From an uncultured Coriobacteriaceae bacterium (GTDB lineage Bacteria; Actinomycetota; Coriobacteriia; Coriobacteriales; Atopobiaceae), in assembly GCA_902772085.1 (NCBI GenBank), contig CACXZL010000081.1, forward strand, positions 1 to 9,682: DNA of 9,682 nucleotides, read 5' to 3'. A model generated the notes under the pieces. That model searched no databases, was not told the origin of the DNA, and saw nothing but the letters and a program-made list of their open reading frames with translations. This document shows, one piece after another, positions 1 to 6,740 of this stretch. A program made the position numbers and the translations under genes. Position 1 is the stretch's first letter. Every line of letters starts with the position of its first letter.

Positions 1-848
1 TGACGCCGGACCATTTGGAATGGCATGGTACCATGGAGCGTTACGCCGAGGCGAAAGAGCGTGTCTTTCACCAGATGGATGAGCATGATCTTGCGATAGT
101 GTCGGAAGAAGACGAGTGGTGCCGTGCGACCATAGGTCGACTTGAGGACCGTGGGTTGCGCGTATGCCATGTTTCCGTGCATTCGGAGCCAACGGCACCA
201 AACGCTGCCTTCGTACGTGACGGCCGTCTCGTGGTGCGCTTGGCTGGCGTCGAACACAACCTTGTCTCTGCACACAATCTCGCCATTCAAGGTGAGCACA
301 ACGTACAGAATGCGCTCTGTGCGTCTGCGCTCGCTCTTGATCTTGGCATCTCAAGCGATGCGGTGAGCCATGGGCTTCTCTCGTTCCGCCCGCTTGAGCA
401 TCGTATCGAGCCTTGCGGTGAGATAGATGGCGTACGATACGTGAACGACTCGAAGGCGACGAATGTGGACTCCGTGGTAAAGGCACTCACCGCGTTTGTT
501 CCCGGGCATGTGGTCGTGCTGCTTGGTGGTCATGACAAGGGCACGCAGCTCTCGTCGCTTGCTCACGCTGTCTCTTCGCGATGCAAAGCGGCCGTATGCT
601 ATGGCGAGGCGGGGCCACGCATAGCGCAAGCCCTTGCGGACGAGGACGGTGACATGGGCCTCATCATCCGAGAGGCCCCCCACATGAGCGAGGCGTTGGA
701 GGTGGCGCGTACGCTTGCCTGCAAAGGTGACGTGGTGTTGTTGTCGCCCGCCTGCTCGTCGTTTGACGAGTTCAAGAGCTATCGGCAGCGAGGTGAAACC
801 TTCAAGGAAATGGTAGGAAAGCTGGGTCATAAGGAAGCCGTTCGATGA
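1..848 (+). CDS. murD: MurD, UDP-N-acetylmuramoylalanine--D-glutamate ligase (5' truncated)
   Basis: This cytoplasmic Mur ligase adds D-glutamate to UDP-MurNAc-L-Ala using ATP. The frame is open from the window edge (first full codon at 3) and starts inside the family motif, reading TPDHLEWHG. The TTG at 15 and the ATG at 33 are therefore internal codons, not starts. About 281 residues remain of a usual ~450. The UDP-binding N-terminal domain and the GKTT ATP loop lie outside the window. Visible landmarks are the GEHNVQNA helix of the central domain, FRPLEHRIE at the start of the C-terminal domain, NDSKATN (444-464), LGGHDKG (522-542), and the closing LLSPACSSFDEF...RGETF block near 739-800. 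The last two blocks are typical of MurD rather than of MurC or MurF. The stop codon overlaps the ftsW start in ATGA, so translation of the two is probably coupled. Confidence 0.96.
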   Translation, partial: TPDHLEWHGTMERYAEAKERVFHQMDEHDLAIVSEEDEWCRATIGRLEDRGLRVCHVSVHSEPTAPNAAFVRDGRLVVRLAGVEHNLVSAHNLAIQGEHNVQNALCASALALDLGISSDAVSHGLLSFRPLEHRIEPCGEIDGVRYVNDSKATNVDSVVKALTAFVPGHVVVLLGGHDKGTQLSSLAHAVSSRCKAAVCYGEAGPRIAQALADEDGDMGLIIREAPHMSEALEVARTLACKGDVVLLSPACSSFDEFKSYRQRGETFKEMVGKLGHKEAVR

Positions 849-2425
849 GCGATTTCGCGATAGGTTCGCGCATGGCCAATCAACAGATTCGCAGGTCTCG
901 GTATGCGGGTATAGCATCGAAGCGCGAGGTTGGCAGTGTGCCTGCACGCATTATGGTTCCACGTACGATATTTGTGATTTGCTCTGCCGGACTTGTGCTC
1001 TTTGGCCTCCTGATGATTTACTCCGCGTCGTCCATTACGGGGCTTACGTCAGAACAATACGGCTATGACGCTACCTACTTCCTTGTGCGTCAGCTTCTCT
1101 ATGTGGGAATGGGTCTGGTTTTCGGCGGGATTTTGGCGTGGGTGGACTATCGCAGGTGGAAGGATCGAGCACTCAAGACAGTGTGGGGTCTTACGTTCTT
1201 GTCACTGGTGCTGGTGTACACTCCCATGGCTGGACAGGACGCGTATGGCGCAACACGTTGGATTTCCATTCTCGGTTTTACACTTCAGCCGTCTGAGTTT
1301 GCAAAAGTCACCATCATCCTTACAGGCGCGCGCATAGCCGAGCAATACTGGGAATTGGGGACTCTTGAGGGCATGGAGGCACTTAAGCTGCTGGGTGTGG
1401 GAGTCGCTGTGCCGCTCGGCCTTATACTGATGCAACCTGATAAAGGTACGACGGGTGTCCTTGTGCTAACGCTGCTCGTGATGTGCTATCTTGCTGGTGT
1501 GCCAGGCAAAGTGATTGGCGTCTTTTTTCTGGCGTGCATCGGTCTGGCGGCTATCATTGCTCTGCGTGACGATTATTCGCGGGCGCGCATCATGACGGTG
1601 TTTGACCCTTTTCGGGATGAGTTTGACGCGGGTTATCAGCTCGTTCAAGGGTTTTATGCCTTCGGGTCGGGAGGTCTTACTGGAGTCGGTCTGGGGCTTT
1701 CCCGGCAGAAATACAATTATCTACCCATGGCTCACAACGACTTCATCTTTGCGGTAGTGGGAGAAGAGCTGGGGTTCGTTGGCACGGTGGGTCTGTTGGC
1801 TGCCTTTGCCCTTCTGCTGTGGGCGGGACTCAAGATTGCCGAAAACGCACCGGACCTGACGGGCAGGCTGATCGCGGCTGGATGCACCTCGCTCATCATT
1901 ATCCAGCTTCTGCTCAATGTGAGCGGAGTCATAGGCATCTTTCCTCTCTCAGGTAAACCTGTGCCGTTCATCTCATATGGTGGTTCGTCCATCATCTCCA
2001 CCCTTATGATTGTGGGGTTGGTACTTTCCGTCTCGTTGAGGTCCGAGCTTCCGCAAACTCCGTATGAAAGACGCCGGGCAGAGTTGAGGATCGCGGACGA
2101 AGGCATGTCGATATCACCCAATGGTCCATTCGTTGGATCGACAGCGGCCGATCCCGTTTCACGTCTACGCAGCGTAAACCTATCTGCGGGGATGACAACC
2201 CTTCAGATGGGTGGCCGCAGGACGGCTTCACAATACAACACGACTTTGCACGGGCCAGTATCCGATCTTCATTCAGGGTCTTCACGTCTGCGTCTCGTGG
2301 ATGGCACTGCGTCCAAGCGAGCCGGTACACAAAGCCGTGAGAGGGTAGACACAACACGCATACGACGATTAGACTTAGGCCCGAATTCCGTCGAAAGGTT
2401 ACGTGGGCGAAGGAACGAGAGGTAG
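845..2425 (+). CDS. ftsW: FtsW, SEDS-family septal peptidoglycan glycosyltransferase
   Basis: FtsW is a polytopic membrane enzyme that polymerises lipid II at the division site with its partner class B penicillin-binding protein. About ten hydrophobic segments run from residue ~40 to ~400. SEDS motifs are visible: LLMIYSASS (55-63), GATRWI...LQPSEFAK (135-154), MQPDKGTTG (196-204), AFGSGGLTGVGLG (272-284), and LPMAHNDFIFAVVGEELG (293-310). Asp299 in the HNDF motif matches the catalytic Asp of the family, with the usual Thr before it replaced by Asn. KPVPFISYGGSS (371-382) closes the core. Residues ~400-526 form a hydrophilic tail rich in Arg and Ser, which makes the protein about 110 residues longer than E. 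coli FtsW. The start is the ATG in the ATGA overlap with murD, with AAGGAAG 7 bases upstream. RodA is the alternative, but its location between murD and murG makes FtsW far more likely. Confidence 0.96.
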   Translation: MSDFAIGSRMANQQIRRSRYAGIASKREVGSVPARIMVPRTIFVICSAGLVLFGLLMIYSASSITGLTSEQYGYDATYFLVRQLLYVGMGLVFGGILAWVDYRRWKDRALKTVWGLTFLSLVLVYTPMAGQDAYGATRWISILGFTLQPSEFAKVTIILTGARIAEQYWELGTLEGMEALKLLGVGVAVPLGLILMQPDKGTTGVLVLTLLVMCYLAGVPGKVIGVFFLACIGLAAIIALRDDYSRARIMTVFDPFRDEFDAGYQLVQGFYAFGSGGLTGVGLGLSRQKYNYLPMAHNDFIFAVVGEELGFVGTVGLLAAFALLLWAGLKIAENAPDLTGRLIAAGCTSLIIIQLLLNVSGVIGIFPLSGKPVPFISYGGSSIISTLMIVGLVLSVSLRSELPQTPYERRRAELRIADEGMSISPNGPFVGSTAADPVSRLRSVNLSAGMTTLQMGGRRTASQYNTTLHGPVSDLHSGSSRLRLVDGTASKRAGTQSRERVDTTRIRRLDLGPNSVERLRGRRNER

Positions 2426-2433
2426 GGGACAAG

Positions 2434-3555
2434 GTGGAACGTACATTGGATGTTGCCATAGCCGCAGGAGGTACGGCGGGCCATATCAATCCAGCACTGG
2501 CCTTGGCAGAGGAATTGGTGAGTCGAGGCCACAACGTGACGTTTTATGGCCAACGTCATAAACTGGAAGGTACGTTGGTTCCGCAAGCTGGTTATGACTT
2601 TTTCGAAATCGAGGTATCTGGCTTTGACAGATCGAGACCGTGGTCGATTTTTGGTGCGTTATGGCAGATGAACAAGAGCAGGCGTGCTCTTGCGTCGCAT
2701 TTTGCTTCGACGGGGGCTCCTTCCGTGGCTGTGGGGTTTGGTGCCTATGTGGAAATGCCGCTTTTGGGATGGTGCTCTCAGAATGGCGTGCCCTATATCA
2801 TTCACGAGCAGAACTCGGTTCCTGGTCTTGCAAACAAAACCTGTGCGAAAGACGCCGTTTCCGTATGCCTCTCCTTTCCTGGTGCACAAGAGGCCTTTGC
2901 GGGAAGGATTGGTCGCGACACTTCATTGGTGCTCACCGGCAATCCCGTGAGACGTTCTGTCATAGCGTCATCGCGTGAGGTGGGACGTGACGCTTTCGGT
3001 CTAAGAGAGGACGAGACGGCATTGCTGGTGTTTGGAGGCAGTCTAGGTGCTCGCCATCTGAACGAGGCGATATCCCGTATGAAAGACGAGCTGCTGAGTA
3101 GGCCGAATGTGCGGGTCATACACTCTACGGGAAAAGACCTTTACGACGAGGTGACGCAATCACTTACCCTTACTGAGGAGCAGGGCAAGCGGTGGCAGGT
3201 GCTTCCTTATATCGACAACATGGGCGAAGCGCTTGCTGCGTGCGATGTGGTTCTTTCGCGTGCGGGTGCTTCCTCTATTGCAGAGATTGCTGCGCTTGCA
3301 GCTCCCGCAATCCTCGTGCCCTATCCTTTGGCTACCGCTGACCACCAAACGACCAATGCTCGATATCTCGTGGATGCCGGTGCGGCTTGTCTCGTACCTG
3401 ACGACTCCTTGGATACCGAGGAGTTCGAGAGTGTCCTTCTTGGCATGATAGACGACACGCAGATGCGTGACACAATTCGCACTGCCTCAAAGAATCTCAA
3501 ACAGGATCAGGCGGCAAGTGCTTTGGCTGACCAAGTGGAGGCCGCTGTGCGCTAG
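2434..3555 (+). CDS. murG: MurG, UDP-GlcNAc:lipid I N-acetylglucosaminyltransferase
   Basis: MurG is a membrane-associated GT-B enzyme on the cytoplasmic face. It adds GlcNAc to lipid I to make lipid II, the substrate of FtsW. At 373 residues the length is normal for the family. Motifs in order are the first glycine loop GGTAGHINPALA (12-23), GFGAYVEMPL (101-110), HEQNSVPGLANK (124-135), TGNPVR (168-173), the second glycine loop GGSLGARHLN (201-210), and the sugar-nucleotide pocket from SRAGASSIAEIAAL (275-288) through the HQTTNAR stretch at 304-310. The Ala in GGTAGH, where many bacteria have Gly, is the form I associate with actinobacterial MurG. The GTG start lies 8 bp after the ftsW stop, and a purine-rich stretch (GAGGTAGGGG) over that stop can serve as ribosome site. 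The gene is the last of the tightly packed group before a 125-bp gap. Confidence 0.97.
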   Translation: MERTLDVAIAAGGTAGHINPALALAEELVSRGHNVTFYGQRHKLEGTLVPQAGYDFFEIEVSGFDRSRPWSIFGALWQMNKSRRALASHFASTGAPSVAVGFGAYVEMPLLGWCSQNGVPYIIHEQNSVPGLANKTCAKDAVSVCLSFPGAQEAFAGRIGRDTSLVLTGNPVRRSVIASSREVGRDAFGLREDETALLVFGGSLGARHLNEAISRMKDELLSRPNVRVIHSTGKDLYDEVTQSLTLTEEQGKRWQVLPYIDNMGEALAACDVVLSRAGASSIAEIAALAAPAILVPYPLATADHQTTNARYLVDAGAACLVPDDSLDTEEFESVLLGMIDDTQMRDTIRTASKNLKQDQAASALADQVEAAVR

Positions 3556-3571
3556 CAGCGCATACGGGGCA

Positions 3572-3615
3572 ATGCCTTTTTCATGCTACTTTTTCTGATG
3601 GCATGAAAAAGGTGT
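3572..3615. other. Inverted repeat / stem-loop between murG and murC
   Basis: CCTTTTTCATGC (3575-3586) and GCATGAAAAAGG (3601-3612) are perfect reverse complements over 12 bases around a 14-base loop. In RNA the stem can grow by three further pairs, two of them G-U, to 3572-3615. It lies just after the murG stop and before murC. No T-run follows the stem on either strand, so it is not a textbook intrinsic terminator, although the loop itself contains TTTTT. It could be a weak terminator or attenuator, an mRNA 3'-end stabiliser, or a palindromic protein site. The symmetry is seen directly; the role is open. Confidence 0.6.
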
Positions 3616-3644
3616 GGACAGTGTCTCTGTGTGCGCGTCTCGGG

Positions 3645-3650
3645 TACACT
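3645..3650 (+). promoter_or_regulatory. Possible -10 element for murC
   Basis: TACACT resembles a sigma-70 type -10 hexamer and lies 30 bases before the murC start, inside the murG-murC gap. A -35 is not convincing. TGGACA at 3615-3620 is the best upstream match, but its 24-base spacer is too long. The call rests mainly on the gap and the strong ribosome site that follows, so it is tentative. Confidence 0.27.
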
Positions 3651-3669
3651 TAAGCAACAAAATATGTTT

Positions 3670-3676
3670 AAGGAGG
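3670..3676 (+). promoter_or_regulatory. Strong Shine-Dalgarno site of murC
   Basis: AAGGAGG is a near-perfect anti-16S match placed 4 bases before the murC ATG, and it fixes that start. Only murC and ftsZ have such a site here. Both follow long non-coding gaps, which supports each being the first gene of a translation unit. Confidence 0.85.
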
Positions 3677-3680
3677 TCGC

Positions 3681-5093
3681 ATGGTTCAGAAGAATCGGCA
3701 TGTAGGCTTTACAAGCGCTCATTTTATCGGTGTCGGTGGAGCAGGCATGAGTGGTATCGCCCTCGTGCTGCACGAACGGGGATGCAAGGTTACCGGCTCG
3801 GATTTGAAGGCGTCTCACTATGTTCGTGAGCTTGAGGCGGCGGGCATAGACGTTCGAGTGGGTCATGATGCAAAGACCATCGATGAGATCATGCCCGATG
3901 TCATCGTAACCTCTACCGCCATTCCCGAAAGCAACGTCGAGCTCGTTCGTGCCAAAGAGCTTGGAATTCCCGTGTGGCCTCGCGCAAAGATGCTTTCAGC
4001 GCTGTCAGAGGACGCCATCACCATAGCGATTGCGGGCACACATGGAAAGACCACCACAAGCTCGATGGTCGCCTCCATGCTCGATGGTATGGGCTTGGAT
4101 CCGTCATTTCTCATTGGTGGCGTTGTGGAGGGCTATGGCACGAATGGGCGCAATGGAAGCGGTGGATACTTCGTGGCTGAGGCGGATGAGTCGGATGGTT
4201 CGTTCCTCTTCCTCAACCCAAACACCATCGTAGTCACAAACATCGAAGCGGACCATCTTGACCACTACGGCACCATGGAACGACTGGAGAAGACGTTTTG
4301 CGAGTTCATGAGTCTTGTGGGCGATGACGGCTGCATCGTGATTATGGGTGACGTGCAGCATCATGTGGACTTGGCCCGCTCTACGGGGTGCAAGGTGCTC
4401 ACGTATGGTTTTGAGCCACAAAACGATTACGTGTGTCGCCAAGTGGGCACAGAAGGACTTTCCACCTCGCTCGAGGTGAGCATGCCCTCTGGCGATGTGG
4501 TAGGAGTTACCATTGCCGCAAATCCCGGACGTCACAACATCTTGAATGCGACTGCATCCATCGCTGTCGCAGACGTACTTCACTTGGACGTCGGGAATGC
4601 GGCGGAGGCGCTGAGCTGCTTCAAGGGCGCACGACGTCGTTTTACGCAAGTGGGCAGCGAGGCGGGTATCACAGTCGTAGATGACTACGGTCACCATCCT
4701 ACAGAAATTGCCGCTACGCTCGAAGCGGCTTCGACGCTCGATTTCAAGCGGATAGTCTGCGTTTTCCAGCCCCATCGCTACACGCGTACCCAACTGCTCA
4801 AATCGTTGTTTGGTAAGGCTTTTGACCATGCAGACAAACTCTATGTGATGGATGTTTTTCCAGCTGGCGAAACTCCCATACCCGGGATTTCGGGCAAGAC
4901 GATCGTTTCAGAGGTGCTTCAGAACGGTACGCTGAAAGATGTTACGTATATCGCGAGTAGGCGTGAGCTCGTAAACACGCTCTGTGACGAGTGTCGAGAA
5001 GGCGATCTTGTGATAACGCAGGGCGCTGGCGACATAACGCTTATGGGACCGGCGTTCATACAAGCTTTGCGTGAGCGGGCTACTGAGGAATAG
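3681..5093 (+). CDS. murC: MurC, UDP-N-acetylmuramate--L-alanine ligase
   Basis: MurC is the cytoplasmic ATP-dependent ligase that starts the peptide stem by joining L-Ala to UDP-MurNAc. At 470 residues it is full length. The N-terminal Rossmann-like UDP-binding domain opens with FIGVGGAGMSGIA (15-27), the MurC signature. The central ATPase domain has the P-loop AGTHGKTTT (118-126), AEADESDGSF (166-175), NIEADHLDHYG (187-197) and HNILNATASIAVA (285-297). The C-terminal domain begins at GARRRF (316-321) and carries DDYGHHPTEI (334-343), FQPHRYTR (362-369) and the closing GAGDI (448-452). These are all classic MurC blocks with no missing key residue. Mpl and MurT are less likely given the GVGGAGMSG motif and the position. 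ftsQ follows only 6 bp later; no murB lies between them, although murB is often found there. Confidence 0.98.
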   Translation: MVQKNRHVGFTSAHFIGVGGAGMSGIALVLHERGCKVTGSDLKASHYVRELEAAGIDVRVGHDAKTIDEIMPDVIVTSTAIPESNVELVRAKELGIPVWPRAKMLSALSEDAITIAIAGTHGKTTTSSMVASMLDGMGLDPSFLIGGVVEGYGTNGRNGSGGYFVAEADESDGSFLFLNPNTIVVTNIEADHLDHYGTMERLEKTFCEFMSLVGDDGCIVIMGDVQHHVDLARSTGCKVLTYGFEPQNDYVCRQVGTEGLSTSLEVSMPSGDVVGVTIAANPGRHNILNATASIAVADVLHLDVGNAAEALSCFKGARRRFTQVGSEAGITVVDDYGHHPTEIAATLEAASTLDFKRIVCVFQPHRYTRTQLLKSLFGKAFDHADKLYVMDVFPAGETPIPGISGKTIVSEVLQNGTLKDVTYIASRRELVNTLCDECREGDLVITQGAGDITLMGPAFIQALRERATEE

Positions 5094-5099
5094 CATCCC

Positions 5100-6320
5100 G
5101 TGAAGTCACGTGATGGGCTGCGCACGACAACTGATCGAAGTGGCAAACGATCTCCCAGCGTGGTGGGTTCTACGCTGGGGGATGCTTCTACCCGTCGAAG
5201 AAGCAGGTCTCTTCCCAAGGGGGGGATTCGCGGACAAGATGGATTGAAGGTCGCAGAAGGTGCGATGCCGGAGTCTGGATTCACGGGCTCGGGAGATAAA
5301 CGAGGGCTTGTTCAGCGGGCGCTACGCGTGATCGTCGTGGCATCTGGCACGCTTATCGTACTTCTCATCGTGGGTGCTATAAGCATGGCCATTCTCTCGC
5401 ACACCGATGCTTTCACCATAGAAAACATCGAGACGTTCGATACGGAGCACATCTTGGCTGCCGACGTTGCACGTCTGGCAAACATAGGAGAAAGGGACAC
5501 GCTTTTGAATCTTGACGAAAACAAGATTCGCGGGGCGGTTATGCGCAACCCATGGGTGGGAAGCGTAGACATCGAGCGTGTCTTTCCAGATACGATTCGT
5601 CTCAGAGTCAACGAGCGAATGCTTGGTGCGGTCGTGGCGATGAGCTCAGGTGGAAAAGCGTGGCTGCTGGGGAACGACAACGTGTGGATAGAGCCATTGA
5701 AGCTTGAGGTTGATGAGTCCGAGTCATCGAATGACGTCGCGCTGGCGCAAGCTTCGTCTCTGGGGGTCATACTTATTGCGAACGTGCCGGCAAACGTAGC
5801 GCCTGCAGCAGGTTGCGCGTGTACCGATGGTCCGATTCAGGCCGTCATGAATATCGCTGCGCAGCTTTCTGACGAATTCAAGAATCGTATCGTGTGTTAT
5901 TCGGTGTCGAGCGAAGACGACATATCTTGCATTCTCGACAGCGGAGTAGAGGTTTCTTTGGGGTCAGATACAAACATTCCGACAAAAGAAATGGTGGCAA
6001 TGCGTGTGCTTCATGACTATGAAGGGCAGGTCACCTACATCAATGTGCGCATTCCCTCCAGGCCTACCTATCGACGCGTCGCTTCTGAGTATGTGACCGA
6101 GGGCACAGGAGCAACTGGTACGTCAGTCGAGAAGGAGAGCATCGTGCCAAAGGTCCGAGCCTTGGAAGAGGAGGAAGAGAAGGCTGACTCATCTGACTCG
6201 AGCTCTGACACCGCGACCGACTCCTCTGGGAAAAACTCCCGTACTGAGTATGGCGACACGTCAGGTTACGGTGATTCCTACGACGATGCGTATGAGTACG
6301 ACTATGAGTACGGGTACTGA
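5100..6320 (+). CDS. ftsQ: FtsQ/DivIB, divisome membrane scaffold with POTRA domain
   Basis: FtsQ is a bitopic membrane protein linking divisome components at the septum. Residues 1-75 form a basic, presumably cytoplasmic region. A single hydrophobic helix spans about 76-99. The POTRA domain follows (about 104-172), running from FTIENIETF through NPWVGSVDIERVFPDTIRLRV with the usual R-x-x-P-x-x-I-x-x-x-V pattern. The FtsQ/DivIB beta domain runs to about residue 323 (VTYINVRIPSRP). Residues ~325-406 are an unusual tail: a poly-Glu run at 356-360, a Ser/Asp segment, then a Tyr/Asp/Gly-rich end that should lie outside the membrane. The GTG start at 5100 has GAGGA 10 bases upstream and lies 6 bp after murC, so the two are probably co-transcribed. 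An internal in-frame ATG at 5265 would shorten the cytoplasmic part but has weaker support. At 406 residues it is long for the family because of both tails. Confidence 0.93.
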   Translation: MKSRDGLRTTTDRSGKRSPSVVGSTLGDASTRRRSRSLPKGGIRGQDGLKVAEGAMPESGFTGSGDKRGLVQRALRVIVVASGTLIVLLIVGAISMAILSHTDAFTIENIETFDTEHILAADVARLANIGERDTLLNLDENKIRGAVMRNPWVGSVDIERVFPDTIRLRVNERMLGAVVAMSSGGKAWLLGNDNVWIEPLKLEVDESESSNDVALAQASSLGVILIANVPANVAPAAGCACTDGPIQAVMNIAAQLSDEFKNRIVCYSVSSEDDISCILDSGVEVSLGSDTNIPTKEMVAMRVLHDYEGQVTYINVRIPSRPTYRRVASEYVTEGTGATGTSVEKESIVPKVRALEEEEEKADSSDSSSDTATDSSGKNSRTEYGDTSGYGDSYDDAYEYDYEYGY

Positions 6321-6330
6321 TCCGATGCAG

Positions 6331-6356
6331 GCTACTCTCTAAGGTCCGAGAGTCGC
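6331..6356 (+). other. Short stem-loop after ftsQ
   Basis: ACTCTC (6334-6339) pairs with GAGAGT (6348-6353) across an 8-base loop. GC at 6331-6332 can pair with GC at 6355-6356 beyond one mismatch. The stem starts 11 bases after the ftsQ stop. No T-run follows, so it is at most a weak or factor-dependent terminator for murC-ftsQ. Confidence 0.4.
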
Positions 6357-6396
6357 TACTTGAGGCTCGCAGTGCTATTCAGTTGCAAAATATATG

Positions 6397-6420
6397 AACC
6401 TAAGGCTGAACTTTAGAGTT
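6397..6420 (+). other. Imperfect stem-loop AACCTAAGG / CTTTAGAGTT
   Basis: The left arm 6397-6405 pairs with 6411-6420 with one bulged A (6417) and one G-U pair, leaving a 5-base loop CTGAA. It lies in an AT-rich stretch between ftsQ and the first ftsZ promoter candidate. No T-run follows on the + strand. It may be an RNA hairpin near the end of the ftsQ message or a protein site. Confidence 0.35.
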
Positions 6421-6476
6421 TGAAACGGCGAACGGTAAGCCATTTACCTGCGGCATCCATATATTCTACAAATTAG

Positions 6477-6505
6477 TTGACATTATCACAAAGGATGTGT
6501 AAATA
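6477..6505 (+). promoter_or_regulatory. Candidate distal ftsZ promoter (P1)
   Basis: TTGACA at 6477-6482 is a perfect -35 consensus. At a 17-base spacing TAAATA (6500-6505) can act as -10, within a short AT-rich run; the exact -10 is uncertain because TAAATA matches only half of TATAAT. Transcription would start near 6512 and give a leader of about 230 bases before ftsZ. Confidence 0.55.
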
Positions 6506-6526
6506 TTACGCGCTTTGCAGGGGGCA

Positions 6527-6545
6527 TTGAGGTTAACTTGAGGTT
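6527..6545 (+). repeat. Tandem direct repeat TTGAGGTT, 11-bp period
   Basis: TTGAGGTT occurs at 6527-6534 and again at 6538-6545, separated by AAC. A related TGAAGGTT follows directly at 6545-6552. The 11-bp step puts both copies on one face of the helix just downstream of the P1 start, as an operator would be. The second copy could alternatively form a hairpin with CCTCA at 6557-6561. Confidence 0.45.
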
Positions 6546-6598
6546 GAAGGTTTTGGCCTCAGTCAATCGCAGCAGTACGGAGCATTACGCAGCATAAA

Positions 6599-6693
6599 CG
6601 CACTACCCACGCACCACCTTCGTCGTGCTTCCTTCAAAGTGACAGTACAACACGTATTATGAACGCACGTCAAACGCACTACAACCGCACTAC
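6599..6693 (+). repeat. Three copies of CGCACTAC in the ftsZ leader
   Basis: CGCACTAC is found at 6599-6606, 6675-6682 and 6686-6693. The first two are embedded in the longer identical word AAACGCACTAC. The surrounding sequence is strongly A/C-rich. The copies could be binding sites, or simply reflect the biased composition of an unstructured mRNA leader. Confidence 0.45.
6633..6660 (+). promoter_or_regulatory. Candidate proximal ftsZ promoter (P2)
   Basis: TTCAAA (6633-6638) and TATTAT (6655-6660), separated by 16 bases, match the sigma-70 type consensus in 4 and 5 of 6 positions. Transcription would begin around 6667, giving a leader of about 74 bases. Its -10 is better than that of P1, its -35 worse. 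Confidence 0.45.
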
Positions 6694-6729
6694 CATCGAG
6701 CACGCACACGGTTGGCACCGCCACCACCC

Positions 6730-6736
6730 AAGGAGG
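6730..6736 (+). promoter_or_regulatory. Strong Shine-Dalgarno site of ftsZ
   Basis: AAGGAGG stands 4 bases before the ftsZ ATG, the same strength and spacing as at murC. It fixes the start and fits the high expression expected of FtsZ, and it shows that the translation signals of this ftsZ are intact despite the internal loss described for the gene. Confidence 0.88.
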
Positions 6737-6740
6737 AAGC

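Larger units (their letters stand above)
6321..6740 (+). promoter_or_regulatory. 420-bp ftsQ-ftsZ control region
   Basis: No credible gene is seen here. In order, the region holds two stem-loops (6331-6356 and 6397-6420), an AT-rich stretch to about 6510 with a first promoter candidate, a pair of TTGAGGTT repeats, and a second promoter candidate ending near 6660. It closes with an A/C-rich, G-poor leader with repeated CGCACTAC that runs to the ftsZ ribosome site. The length and promoter-like sites suggest that ftsZ is transcribed on its own as well as from upstream. Confidence 0.7.

Noticed and set aside
351..947. 198-residue minus-strand open frame across the murD-ftsW junction
   Set aside because: It is antisense to two certain genes and has no recognisable domain or ribosome site.
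3572..3615. Classic Rho-independent terminator after murG
   Set aside because: The stem is convincing but no T-run follows it on either strand, so it is listed only as an inverted repeat.
4104..4829. 241-residue open frame on the minus strand opposite murC
   Set aside because: It lies wholly inside murC, which has every family motif. The reverse protein resembles nothing I recognise, so it is a shadow of coding-strand codon bias.
6460..6465. TATATT as a -10 element
   Set aside because: It matches five of six positions, but nothing like a -35 lies at a workable distance; TTTACC is only 11 bases away.
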